Positions 33,901 to 42,063 of a stretch of DNA of 64,000 nucleotides are shown here, piece by piece. The notes beneath the pieces are model-generated. The model was not told where the DNA came from. It was given only the letters and a program-made list of their open reading frames with translations, and ran no database searches. Where the stretch lies: assembly GCF_001995215.1 (NCBI RefSeq), contig NZ_MUXN01000027.1, positions 1 through 64,000 of the forward strand, in the 5' to 3' direction. A program made the position numbers and the translations under genes. How positions within the stretch are numbered: position 1 is the first letter of the stretch; the number at the start of each line of letters is the position of its first letter. This stretch comes from Amycolatopsis azurea DSM 43854 (GTDB lineage: Bacteria; Actinomycetota; Actinomycetes; Mycobacteriales; Pseudonocardiaceae).

Positions 33901-34011
33901 GCTTCGGGGACTCCGCCGCTCACTAGGACGGATGACGCGGATGACAGGGACTCTCCGCTCGTGCGATGAGAGGAAAGTCCCCTTCACCGGTCTGATCGCT
34001 GACGAACACCG

Positions 34012-34066
34012 GTCCGTGAAGGCCTCCTTGAAGGACCCAGGGTCCTTCAAGGAGGCCTTCACGGAC
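34012..34066. repeat. 27-bp perfect inverted repeat inside the element
   Basis: Positions 34012-34038 (starting GTCCGTGAAGGCCTCC) pair perfectly with 34040-34066, leaving one central base. It contains the TGAAGG/CCTTCA core shared by the terminator-like hairpins at 19.9, 33.6, 35.7 and 39.8 kb. Confidence 0.9.
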
Positions 34067-34131
34067 TTGGCACCTGACAGGACACCTTTACCTTTCTGCT
34101 CAATAGAACGCTCTTTATCACTCACGACCCC

Positions 34132-34359
34132 CGCGCAAAGCTACGCAAAGTTCCCAAAACGGGTGCTCCGGCGGGAAGAAAAGTCCTTTATGGACAGCCG
34201 AGGTCGCGATCGGCTCCCGCAATCCAGTTCAGGCTGCGCCTCGAAGCCACGCTCCGAAGCCAACGGAGAAGGCCTGCTCAACGGGAGACTCGATCACGCC
34301 ATATTGGCCCTGCCTCCCAGTAACCCGAATCGCCGGTGCCGACCACCTGCACCGGAGCG
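34132..34359. other. Intergenic, no feature seen
   Basis: 228 bp between the inverted-repeat element and the convergent end of the aldehyde dehydrogenase gene. Together with 33486-34131 this makes about 870 bp with no gene. I see no further structure. Confidence 0.4.
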
Positions 34360-35664
34360 CTACCCGAGGGGCTTGTCCAGCACCGCCCTCACGTGGCTGA
34401 AGTTGTCGATCGAATAGCGGCCGTGATAGCGGCCCATGCCGCTCTCCCCCACGCCGCCGAACGGCAGGTCGGGCACCGCGAGGTGGATGATCGCCGCCCC
34501 GAACACCAGCCCGCCGGACGACGTCTCCGTCTCGATCCGGCGCTTCGTCTCGTCCGACTCGGTGAAGGCGTACAACGCCAACGGCTTGTCACGTTCGTTG
34601 ACGAACGCGAGCGCCGCGTCGAGGTCGGGGACCTCGATGATCGGCAGGATCGGGCCGAAGATCTCGTCCTTCATCACCGGGGCGTCCGGGGAGACGCCGG
34701 TGAGCACGGTGGGCGCGATGTACTTCTCGTCACGGTCGGCCTGGCCGCCGACGACCGCGGTTCCGTTGTCCAGCAACGCGGCGAGCCGGTCGTGGTGCCG
34801 GGTCGAGATGATCCGGCCGTAGTGGTCGCTGGTGGCCGGGTCCTCGCCGAACATCGACTGGACGGTCTCGGCAAGGTGCTGCGCCAGCTTCGTGCCGGTG
34901 TCGCCGATGGCGAGGACGTAGTCGGGCGCGACGCAGGTCTGGCCCGCGTTGGCGAACTTGCCGTAGGCGAGCCGCTGCGCGGTCACGGCGAGATCCGCTC
35001 CGGGCTCGACGATCGCCGGGCTCTTCCCGCCCAGTTCGAGTGTGACCGGCGTGAGGTGTTTCGCCGCCGCGGTCATGACGATCCGGCCGACGGTCCCGTT
35101 CCCGGTGTAGAAGATCGTGTCGAACTTCTGCTCCAGCAACGCCGTCGTCTCCGGGACCGCCCCCTCGACGACGCGAACGCCTTCGACGTAGTTCGGCAGG
35201 TGTTCGGCGATCGCGGCCGAGGTGCTCGGGGACAGCTCGCTCGGCTTCACGACCGCGCAGTTCCCCGCCGCCAGCGCACCGACCAGCGGCGCGAGCACCA
35301 GCTGGAGCGGGTAGTTCCACGGCCCGATGATCAACGCGACGCCGAGCGGCTCGCGCACGACACGACCGTCTCCCGGCCGCACGGCGCGCGGGAGGTCGGC
35401 CGGCTCCGGGGACAGCCAGGAGTCGAGGTTCTCCAGCGTGTGATCGATCTCGTTGCGCACGAGCATGATCTCCGCGCGTTTGGCCTCGACGGCGTTCTTG
35501 CGCAGGTCGGCATAAAGCGCATCGAGGAAGACGTCCTGCTTCTCGGTCAGGAGCGCGCGCAAACCCGTGAGCTGCGCCCTTCGCCAGGCCACCGGTTTCG
35601 TGACGCCGGAACGGAAGAGTTCGCGCAGGTCACCGACGACGGCGGCCACATCGTTGCTGGGCAT
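34360..35664 (-). CDS. Class 3 aldehyde dehydrogenase (ALDH3/coniferyl aldehyde type)
   Basis: 434 residues, the short ALDH3 length. GPWNYPLQLVLAPL contains the catalytic Asn, LELGGKSPAIV the general-base Glu, and GQTCVAPDYVL the nucleophilic Cys. The C-terminus has LPFGGVGESGMGRYHG, typical of class 3 enzymes that oxidise fatty or aromatic aldehydes with NAD(P). No signal peptide. It stands alone, with a terminator hairpin upstream at 35737 separating it from the beta-helix gene. Confidence 0.9.
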   Translation of the reverse strand: MPSNDVAAVVGDLRELFRSGVTKPVAWRRAQLTGLRALLTEKQDVFLDALYADLRKNAVEAKRAEIMLVRNEIDHTLENLDSWLSPEPADLPRAVRPGDGRVVREPLGVALIIGPWNYPLQLVLAPLVGALAAGNCAVVKPSELSPSTSAAIAEHLPNYVEGVRVVEGAVPETTALLEQKFDTIFYTGNGTVGRIVMTAAAKHLTPVTLELGGKSPAIVEPGADLAVTAQRLAYGKFANAGQTCVAPDYVLAIGDTGTKLAQHLAETVQSMFGEDPATSDHYGRIISTRHHDRLAALLDNGTAVVGGQADRDEKYIAPTVLTGVSPDAPVMKDEIFGPILPIIEVPDLDAALAFVNERDKPLALYAFTESDETKRRIETETSSGGLVFGAAIIHLAVPDLPFGGVGESGMGRYHGRYSIDNFSHVRAVLDKPLG

Positions 35665-35736
35665 GGAACCGAGCCTAACCTCGCGAAACCGGAGCCGCCC
35701 GACGCCGCGCGGTATAGGTCGTTATACACAAGTGGC

Positions 35737-35781
35737 TGAAGGGCGCTTTCCCCGCATGGTGTGCGGGGAAAGCGCCCTTCA
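35737..35781. terminator. Hairpin between dehydrogenase and beta-helix genes
   Basis: TGAAGGGCGCTTTCCCCGCA pairs perfectly with TGCGGGGAAAGCGCCCTTCA around TGGTG, a 20-bp stem. A partial second copy (GCGGGGAAAGTCCCCTTCA) follows at about 35793-35811. It ends transcription of the upstream minus-strand gene at 35823. Confidence 0.85.
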
Positions 35782-35822
35782 CTGCGTCAGATGCGGGGAA
35801 AGTCCCCTTCAGCCCCCCGCCG

Positions 35823-38156
35823 CTACGGGTAGCTCACCAGGTTGCTCGGCCGCGTGTCCGGCGGCGTCACCGCCCCCGCGTCGTTGATCACGTGAGTGAT
35901 GGTCCCCTTGTAGTTCAGCGAGACCGTGACCAGGTTGTGGAACCGGACACCGGAGCGGTTCGGCACCTCGAACGCGTGATAGAGGTTCACCGCCGGGTTG
36001 TCGTTGAAGAAGCAGTAGCTGCCCAGGCCCCACGCCTCGTGCGTGTTCACGTTGTCCCCCACCTTGTAGGCGGCGTACCCGTTGAGGCCGTTGGGACTCT
36101 TCCAGCCCGCCTGGTCCGGGACGTCGTAGGGGATCTCGTTCTGGAAGAAGATCGTCTTGCCGTTCTGACCGTTCCAGATCACCTGGTACTTCTGGTAGTG
36201 CTCGACGAAGAGGCCGGTCGCCAGCACGTTGTCGCCGTTGACGACCACACCGGTGTCGCCGGTGTTGACCGTCCAGCCGTAGGTCCCCGCGTTGCCGTGG
36301 TCGGCCCGCCAGGCCCAGATGTGGTCGATGATCGTGTCGCGGCTGTTCACGATGAGGCTGTTCGTCGCCTTCCCGGCGATCTGGCCGCCGATCCGGAAGA
36401 ACACGTCCTGCAACGTGGTCGGGTTGGCCGAGTGGTTCGCGGCCGAGCCGGCCGGGCCGACGGTGAGCAGCGACTGCGAGTTGGTCGTCCCGGCGTCGAA
36501 CAGCAGGCCCTTGAGCCGGACCCCGTCCACGTCGGCGACCTTCATCGCGTCCACACCGTTGTCCGGCACCAGCGTCGGGTAGCCGACTCCGAGGACGACC
36601 GTGTTGGCCTTGGTCACGTTCAGCGTCTGGTTCAGGTGATAGACGCCAGGGGTGAAGAACAGGTTGCAGCCCTGGGAGAGAGCGTTGTTGATCGACGACG
36701 CCGTGTCCCCCGCCTTGACGACGTAGAACTGGCTCATCGGCAGCGAACTGCCAGGGGTGCCGCCGTTCGCCCAGCTCGGCCCGGAAGCGTTGGTGCGCGA
36801 CGAAGGCAGGAACACGCGGTACTTACCGGACCCGTCCGCGTAGAGATACGGGACATCGCGGGACACCGGCGTGGTGCCGAGCGTCGTCTCCGGCGGGTTC
36901 GGGAAGGTGTTCGCCGGGGCGCCGTTCGTCCCGGAGAACACCATGTTCCAGACGCCACCCTCCCAGCTGCCGTAGTTGCTGTCGCGGGTGTACCACTGCT
37001 GCTGCGAGATCGACGCGGTCTTGCCCGAGACCTTGCTGTCGGCGGTGTACCCGCCGCTGGCGAAGCCGTAGCTGGCCGGGAAGAGGTCCAGGCCGCCGCG
37101 GATGTCCATCCGGCGGAACGGCGCGGCCTGCGCGACGGCCCAGCGGGTCGCGCCACCGCTCGGCACGACGGCCAGGTTCTCCGTCGAACGCCAGAAGTTC
37201 TGCAGCGCCACGCCCTTGTCCGACTCATTGAACGCGTCGACGGTCACGTCACCGTTGATCACGACGTCACCCGGGTTCTGCCCGAGGCCCGCGACAGAGG
37301 TGTAGTAGCCGACGTTGTCGTGGATCCCGTTGTACACACCGGGCTTGAACAGGTGCGCGTACCGGCGCTCGGTGAACTGCGCGGTCAGGGTGTCCTTCTG
37401 CGCGTTGAAGTCCGCGTCGAGCTTGGCCTGGATCGACGACGCCGGCATGCCAGGGTCGAAGATCCGCACGTTGGGACCGAAGTCCGGGACCTCGGCCTGG
37501 GCCGGGCAGGTCGCCTGCGTCGATCCGATCGTGTAGCTCGCCGAGGCCACCGGGGAGTTCGCGGAGCCCGATTTCAGCGCGATCGCGGAAATCGTCGAGG
37601 ACGCGGAGACCGTGATCGGCCCGGTGTACACAGTGGACGACGCGGTCGGCGTGGAACCGTCCACCGTGTACCGGATGGTCGCGCCCGCGGTCGCGGACGA
37701 CAGCGTCACCGAACGGGCGCTCGGATAACTGCCGCCCGGCGGGTCGAAGGTCGGCGAGGCGACGGTCGTGCCGCTGCCGCCGTGGGTGTAGCCGAAGTGC
37801 GGGGTGTCGTACTGCGGCCCGTTCTTCTCGTAGGTGAACCAGTAGTCGAGCACCGTGCCGGCGGAGAGCGAACCGACGGTGTGCCGCCAGGTGCCCCCGC
37901 TGTCGGTCATGCGGACGTTCTGCTGGCCCATCCCCGGGACGCCGGTGTAGTGGATGTCGACGTACCGCGCCGACGTCGCCGGCGTGAAGGAGAACTGCGC
38001 CTGGCTCGCGTTCAAGGACGCGGCGGTCTGGCTGTAGTCCGCGGCCGCGGCGGTGGCACCGCCGAGACCGGCGGCGATCAGGAGCGCGGAAAGGCCGAGG
38101 GCGAGTACGCCACGGACCCCTTTCCGCCGTTTGGGCTGCACAAAGATCCGGTCCAC
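35823..38156 (-). CDS. Secreted CBM56 / beta-helix protein, putative beta-glucan-active
   Basis: 777 residues from a GTG at 38156 with GGAGGT eight bases upstream. A signal peptide (about 1-40) is followed by a CBM56-like beta-1,3-glucan-binding domain (QAQFSFTP, QQNVRMTDSGGTWRHTV, YEKNGPQYDTP) and a chitobiase-C-terminal-like module (SVTLSSATAGATIRYTVDGS). The remaining 520 residues are a right-handed beta-helix (LFFTPGVYHLNQTLNV, GVRLKGLLFDAG, DTIIDHIWAWRADHG). Database annotators often label homologues adenylyl cyclase, which the sequence does not support. A glucan hydrolase or lyase is likely; the catalytic residues are not certain. Confidence 0.8.
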   Translation of the reverse strand: MDRIFVQPKRRKGVRGVLALGLSALLIAAGLGGATAAAADYSQTAASLNASQAQFSFTPATSARYVDIHYTGVPGMGQQNVRMTDSGGTWRHTVGSLSAGTVLDYWFTYEKNGPQYDTPHFGYTHGGSGTTVASPTFDPPGGSYPSARSVTLSSATAGATIRYTVDGSTPTASSTVYTGPITVSASSTISAIALKSGSANSPVASASYTIGSTQATCPAQAEVPDFGPNVRIFDPGMPASSIQAKLDADFNAQKDTLTAQFTERRYAHLFKPGVYNGIHDNVGYYTSVAGLGQNPGDVVINGDVTVDAFNESDKGVALQNFWRSTENLAVVPSGGATRWAVAQAAPFRRMDIRGGLDLFPASYGFASGGYTADSKVSGKTASISQQQWYTRDSNYGSWEGGVWNMVFSGTNGAPANTFPNPPETTLGTTPVSRDVPYLYADGSGKYRVFLPSSRTNASGPSWANGGTPGSSLPMSQFYVVKAGDTASSINNALSQGCNLFFTPGVYHLNQTLNVTKANTVVLGVGYPTLVPDNGVDAMKVADVDGVRLKGLLFDAGTTNSQSLLTVGPAGSAANHSANPTTLQDVFFRIGGQIAGKATNSLIVNSRDTIIDHIWAWRADHGNAGTYGWTVNTGDTGVVVNGDNVLATGLFVEHYQKYQVIWNGQNGKTIFFQNEIPYDVPDQAGWKSPNGLNGYAAYKVGDNVNTHEAWGLGSYCFFNDNPAVNLYHAFEVPNRSGVRFHNLVTVSLNYKGTITHVINDAGAVTPPDTRPSNLVSYP

Positions 38157-38345
38157 GTCGTGACACCTCCGGCGTTGGAAATCCACGGGCGAAGCAATTC
38201 GTTGCGCGCCACAACAAAGTAACGGTCCGCGCGTTATGTCCAGATCACGCTTCGGTAACAGTGATGGTCCAAACCACTGGCTACCCCTGTCGGCCCACGA
38301 CGACACGGCCGTCCGGCGTCACCGGACGGCGCGATCGGGTGCCGG

Positions 38346-38801
38346 TCAGCAATCCGGGACGACGTACAGCGTCGACGCTTCCCCGCCGAACATGGCCCTC
38401 AGACTCGTCCGGCAGGACAGGAGCACCTCACGGTTCGCGACCGTGTCCGGCGGGATGCCGCAACCGTCGCAGAAGAGCTCGACCGATCCCGGGAACGTCT
38501 CGTCGATCTCGACGTCGACCGTGCGATCACAGCGGCGGCACCACCGGTGCCCGGTGACGATCAGGACGTGCATCGGATCCGAGACGCACTGATGCACCCA
38601 GCAGCGGTGGACGTAACAGGTCGTCCGGACGTGCGCGCTCAGCCCGTGTTCCTCCGCCACGTCCTCGGCGGCGAGGATCGCGGCCAGGCGACGGTCGGCG
38701 ATCTCGGCGTACAAGTCCCGGCGCCGGACCGGCGGAGCCGCGTCGGCTTCCGCGAGCAGTCTGAGATGAGCCCGTGAGGGTGGCGAAGTACGAAGCACCA
38801 T
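38346..38801 (-). CDS. Small zinc-ribbon-like protein (paralogue of the one at 63.4 kb)
   Basis: 151 residues. The conserved centre is CYVHRCWVHQCVSDPMHV, then TGHRWCRRC and, after a beta-strand region, LFCDGCG: His/Cys pairs fit for one or two zinc sites. The N-terminus is helical and arginine-rich. The protein at 63418-63795 has the same C-x-H-x-x-W-x-H-Q-C, HRWCR-C and C-x-x-C-G pattern. I do not recognise a named family. There is no signal peptide or DNA-binding motif beyond the ribbon; a regulatory role is only a guess. Confidence 0.7.
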   Translation of the reverse strand: MVLRTSPPSRAHLRLLAEADAAPPVRRRDLYAEIADRRLAAILAAEDVAEEHGLSAHVRTTCYVHRCWVHQCVSDPMHVLIVTGHRWCRRCDRTVDVEIDETFPGSVELFCDGCGIPPDTVANREVLLSCRTSLRAMFGGEASTLYVVPDC

Positions 38802-38973
38802 GGGATCTCGACCTTTCGGCGTCCACGGGAAGTCTTATCAGGTCACCCCCGGTTTCGCCGGAGCGACACCCGACCGGGCGACAACACTGATCCGGGAAAA
38901 GTTCGTTTGTATGGCCCTTGTATTCGCCCTGCCCATGCTGGCCGCACCACTGAGTTCGTCCAGGAGGCAGGAA

Positions 38974-39804
38974 TTGTTGACCAAGGTTGCCGTGGTCGCG
39001 ACAGCGACCGCGCTCTCCTTCGGCGTGGCCGCACCGGCCAGTGCCGAAGTGACCGCGGCCGCGTTGCCCGCGGCCAGCATGGAAGCGGTGCTCAAGGCCG
39101 CGCAGATCGACCCGCGCCGGGCCGACAGCGCCTTGACTCCGGGCGCCAAGGACAGTGTGCTGCTCGTGGAGCAGGCACTGGCCGCCAAGGGGCTGCTCGA
39201 CCAGCAGTACGTCGACGGACATTTCGGCACGTCGACGATCACCGCGTATTCGAGCTACCAGAAATCACTGGGCTACACCGGGATCGACGCTTCCGGCCTG
39301 CCGGGCAAGACGTCGCTCGAGAAGCTGGGCGACGGCCGGTACACCGTGACCGCGACGGTCGCGGCGGGCAGCCGTCTGACCTACCACGGCGAGACGATGA
39401 ACACCCGCACCAAGGCGATGCTGGTGAAGGCGGAGGGTCTGCTCGGCAGGCAGCTCACCATCACGCAGGGCTCGTACAACCCCGGCGGCGTCGGCGCTTC
39501 GGCCGGCACGCACGACGGTGGCGGCGCGCTCGACATCGGTGTCGAAGGCATGTCCTCGGCCACGCGGACCGACGTCGCGAAGAAGCTCCGTCAGGTGGGC
39601 TTCGCGGCTTGGGTCCGGACTCCGGCCCAGGGCTTCGCCTACCACATCCACGCCATCGCACTGTCCGATCCGGACCTCTCGTCCGGCGCGCAGCACCAGG
39701 CCGGTGACTACTACCTCGGCTACAACGGCCTCGCCGGCCGCGGGTCCGACGACGGCCCCGCCGTCTCGCCGAAGCTCACCTGGGAGGAGTACCAGCGGTC
39801 CTGA
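38974..39804 (+). CDS. Secreted peptidoglycan-binding, M15-like peptidase domain protein
   Basis: 276 residues from a TTG at 38974, which has AGGAGG six bases upstream; longer upstream reading lacks a site. The signal peptide ends at ASA. The middle resembles a peptidoglycan-binding helical hairpin (SVLLVEQALAAKGLLD, FGTSTITAYSSYQ). The C-terminal part has SAGTHDGGGALDIGV and YHIHAI, where the His, Asp and His match the zinc ligands of M15/VanX-type D-Ala peptidases. It probably trims cell wall. A hairpin at 39829 ends the transcript. Confidence 0.78.
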   Translation: MLTKVAVVATATALSFGVAAPASAEVTAAALPAASMEAVLKAAQIDPRRADSALTPGAKDSVLLVEQALAAKGLLDQQYVDGHFGTSTITAYSSYQKSLGYTGIDASGLPGKTSLEKLGDGRYTVTATVAAGSRLTYHGETMNTRTKAMLVKAEGLLGRQLTITQGSYNPGGVGASAGTHDGGGALDIGVEGMSSATRTDVAKKLRQVGFAAWVRTPAQGFAYHIHAIALSDPDLSSGAQHQAGDYYLGYNGLAGRGSDDGPAVSPKLTWEEYQRS

Positions 39805-39828
39805 CCCCGCTGTACCCCTCTGTCCCGG

Positions 39829-39866
39829 GGCCACCTTCACCGGCGTTGATAGTCGCGAAGGTGGCC
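39829..39866. terminator. Terminator-like hairpin after the M15-like gene
   Basis: GGCCACCTTC pairs with GAAGGTGGCC (10 bp) across an 18-base loop. It lies 25 bp after the stop codon and about 70 bp before the fchA start. Confidence 0.6.
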
Positions 39867-39935
39867 TTCGGGCTGTCCGGGAACCCCCGGGTAGGCTTCT
39901 GCGCGACGGCAAAACCAGCGGGAAGGGAACAACGC

Positions 39936-40559
39936 GTGGAGGCTCAACCGGTCGGTCAGTGGCTCGACGAGCTGGCTTCGAAGGCCTCGACGCCCGGTGG
40001 TGGCGCGGGTGCCGCGATGAACGCCGCGGTCGGTGCCGCCCTGGTCTCCATGGTGTGCAACCTGACCATCGGCAAGCCGAAGTACGCCGAGCACGAAGCC
40101 ACCATGACCGAGGCGCTCGGCAAGGCCGAAGACCTCCGCGGCCGCGCGCTCGGCCTCGCCGCCGACGACGCCGCCGCGTTCGACGCCGTGGTCGCCGCGT
40201 ACAAGCTCCCGAAGGCCACCGACGAGGAGAAGAAGGCCCGCACGGCCGCGATCCAGGCCGCCCTGGTCGGCGCCGCCGAGGTCCCGCTGCGCACGGCCGC
40301 CCTCGCCGCCGAGGTCGTCGACGTCGCCGCCTCGATCCTCGAAGGCGCCAACACCAACGTCATCTCCGACATCGCGGTCGCGGCCTCCTCCGCCAAGTCG
40401 GCGCTCGAATCGGGCGTGGTCAACGTCGAGGTCAACCTCGCGTCGATGGCGGACGAGCAGCTCCGCAAGGAGACCGAGGCCCGCCTCGCCGAGTACCTCC
40501 CCGCCGCCGGGCGCGCCGACGCCCTCATCGCCCAGGTCCGCGAAAGGCTCGCCCGATGA
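39936..40559 (+). CDS. fchA: Cyclodeaminase/methenyltetrahydrofolate cyclohydrolase (FchA) family
   Basis: 207 residues, all-helical FTCD_C fold. WLDELASKASTPGGGAGAAM is the conserved folate-binding start, and ILEGANTNVISDIAVAA the conserved core helix. It converts 5,10-methenyl-THF to 10-formyl-THF or deaminates formimino-THF. The GTG at 39936 follows GGGAAGGGAAC. The stop overlaps the folD ATG, so the two folate enzymes are made together. No histidine or glycine-cleavage gene is adjacent. Confidence 0.87.
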   Translation: MEAQPVGQWLDELASKASTPGGGAGAAMNAAVGAALVSMVCNLTIGKPKYAEHEATMTEALGKAEDLRGRALGLAADDAAAFDAVVAAYKLPKATDEEKKARTAAIQAALVGAAEVPLRTAALAAEVVDVAASILEGANTNVISDIAVAASSAKSALESGVVNVEVNLASMADEQLRKETEARLAEYLPAAGRADALIAQVRERLAR

Positions 40560-41389
40560 CACTGATCGACGGGCGCGCGATCGCCGCCGCCATCACCGCC
40601 GAGGTCACCGAGACCGCGTCCAAGCTGCGTGAATCCGGCACCGCTCCGACGCTGGCCGTGCTCGTGCCGACCGACGACGACGCCACCGCCTGGTACGTGC
40701 GCTCGATCGAGCGCGCCGCGAAGAAGGTCGGCGTCGACTGCCGGGTGGTCCAGCTCGAGAAGCCGACCGGCGAGGACGTCACCCGCGAGCTCGACAAGCT
40801 GTCGGCGGACCCGTCGGTCCACGGCATCATCTGCCAGACCCCGCTTCCCGAAGGCGTCACGCTCGACGACGTCGGCGCGCACATCGATCCGCGCAAGGAC
40901 GTCGACGGCGCCAACCCGGTCAGCCTCGGCCGTCTCACCGCGGGCCTCCCGACCTACGCGCCCGCCACCGCCGCCGCGGTGCTGGAGATCCTGAAGCGCG
41001 AGCAGGTCGCCCTGTCCGGTGCCCAGGTCGCCGTCGTCGGCCGCTCGACCGTCGTCGGCAAGCCCGCCGCGCTGCTGCTGCTCGGCGAGAACGCGACGGT
41101 CACCGTCTGCCACTCTCGCACCAAGGACCTCGCGTCGGTCACCAAGACCGCGGACGTCCTGGTCGTGGCCGTCGGCCGCGCGCACTTCGTCGGCTCGGAC
41201 CACGTCAAGCCCGGCGCCGTGGTGATCGACGTCGGCACCAACCCGACTCCCGAAGGCGGGCTCGTCGGCGACGTCGACCAGGCCGCGGTCGAGGAGATCG
41301 CGGGCTCGATCACGCCGGTCCCCGGCGGCGTCGGCCCGGTCACGACGTCGCTGCTGCTGCGGCACACCGTCACCGCCGCGCAGTCCTGA
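40556..41389 (+). CDS. folD: Bifunctional methylenetetrahydrofolate dehydrogenase/cyclohydrolase FolD
   Basis: 277 residues. GIICQTPLPEGV, DPRKDVDGANP and VVGRSTVVGKPAA are the family signatures, with PGGVGPVTTSLLL at the C-terminus. It interconverts 5,10-methylene- and 10-formyl-THF using NADP. The catalytic Tyr-x-x-x-Lys pattern of cyclohydrolase is present as YVRSIERAAKK, a variant with the Lys shifted. ATGA overlap with fchA. FchA may supply the cyclohydrolase step, giving the pair some redundancy. A textbook terminator follows. Confidence 0.95.
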   Translation: MTLIDGRAIAAAITAEVTETASKLRESGTAPTLAVLVPTDDDATAWYVRSIERAAKKVGVDCRVVQLEKPTGEDVTRELDKLSADPSVHGIICQTPLPEGVTLDDVGAHIDPRKDVDGANPVSLGRLTAGLPTYAPATAAAVLEILKREQVALSGAQVAVVGRSTVVGKPAALLLLGENATVTVCHSRTKDLASVTKTADVLVVAVGRAHFVGSDHVKPGAVVIDVGTNPTPEGGLVGDVDQAAVEEIAGSITPVPGGVGPVTTSLLLRHTVTAAQS

Positions 41390-41399
41390 ACCACTGAGA

Positions 41400-41433
41400 G
41401 GCGGCGAGTCCACTGAGGACTCGCCGCCTTTTT
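41400..41433 (+). terminator. Intrinsic terminator after folD
   Basis: GGCGGCGAGTCC pairs perfectly with GGACTCGCCGCC around ACTGA and is followed by TTTTT. The tail touches the last codon of the convergent TetR gene. Confidence 0.95.
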
Positions 41434-42005
41434 CATGTCCCGATCACCGTCTCGACCACCTTCCGCACCTGCGCCGCCTCAGGCTTGGGCGCGGTGCGGT
41501 CGGCGAACAGCAGATGCGTGGCGCCGATGAGCGTGGCCGCGAGCGTCTCGACGTCGGCGTCCTCGGCGATCCTGCCCTGATCGCGTTCCGCCTTGAGGTA
41601 GCCGCCGATCATCTCCGCCGCCTGGGTCAGCACCGGTATCCCGGCAGGCCACTCGCGGCGCAACCGGGCGCGAAGCTCGTCACGGAAGATCACGAGCGGG
41701 ACGATCGCGACGGCGACCGACTCGAACACCGCCGTGAGCGCCGACGTGAGATTGTCCGCGACAGTCCCGGTACCGACGGCGTCGCGGAGGCCTGTCCCCT
41801 CCAGCTTCTCGATCCGGTCCAGCACGAACTCGGCGAGGAACCCGTCGAAATCGTCGAAATGCCTGTGCAGCACGCCTTTCGCGCAGTCCGCCTCCGTGGT
41901 CACGGCGCGGCTGGTCAGACCGCTCGGACCAGCCCGCAGCAAGACCCGTTCGGCGGCGTCGAACAACTGCGCGCGGACGGCGCGCAGGGCTACCCCGGTC
42001 GGCAT
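41433..42005 (-). CDS. TetR-family transcriptional repressor
   Basis: 190 residues. The N-terminal helix-turn-helix is present: RAQLFDAAERVLL, then LTSRAVTTEADCAKGVLHRHF. The ligand domain (about 65-190) is helical. It is divergent from a methyltransferase gene with a 50-bp gap holding two copies of an 18-bp palindrome, so it almost surely represses both genes. The inducer is unknown. Confidence 0.88.
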   Translation of the reverse strand: MPTGVALRAVRAQLFDAAERVLLRAGPSGLTSRAVTTEADCAKGVLHRHFDDFDGFLAEFVLDRIEKLEGTGLRDAVGTGTVADNLTSALTAVFESVAVAIVPLVIFRDELRARLRREWPAGIPVLTQAAEMIGGYLKAERDQGRIAEDADVETLAATLIGATHLLFADRTAPKPEAAQVRKVVETVIGT

Positions 42006-42025
42006 ACGGCTCCCTTGCGTTGACG

Positions 42026-42063
42026 AGTGGGCATATGCCCACTTAAGGTGGGCGCATGCCCAC
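42026..42063. promoter_or_regulatory. Two palindromic operators for the TetR protein
   Basis: AGTGGGCATATGCCCACT (42026-42043) is a perfect 18-bp palindrome. GTGGGCGCATGCCCAC (42048-42063) is a second copy with one mismatched pair. The second covers the methyltransferase start codon at 42056. This layout implies repression by blocking both divergent promoters. Confidence 0.8.

Larger units (their letters stand above)
33764..34131. mobile_element. MITE-like 368-bp element with long terminal inverted repeats
   Basis: The left end (33764-33806) and the right end (34087-34131, inverted) match over about 43-45 bases with few differences: GGGG, one variable base, then CGTGAGTGATAAAGAG, a base, GTT, and TTGAG-AGAA. 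There is no transposase or convincing frame inside; instead it holds two long hairpins. No target-site duplication is evident. It may be a non-autonomous transposon, a decayed element, or a large cruciform structure. Confidence 0.55.

Noticed and set aside
33486..34360. CRISPR-like array
   Set aside because: Repeats are palindromic arms of hairpins, not equal repeats with regular spacers, and there are no cas genes.
33806..34417. Open frame across the inverted-repeat element
   Set aside because: Its translation simply mirrors the two hairpins (palindromic residues), with no family and no binding site.
35823..38156. Adenylyl cyclase
   Set aside because: No cyclase motif exists; the protein is a secreted carbohydrate-binding beta-helix.
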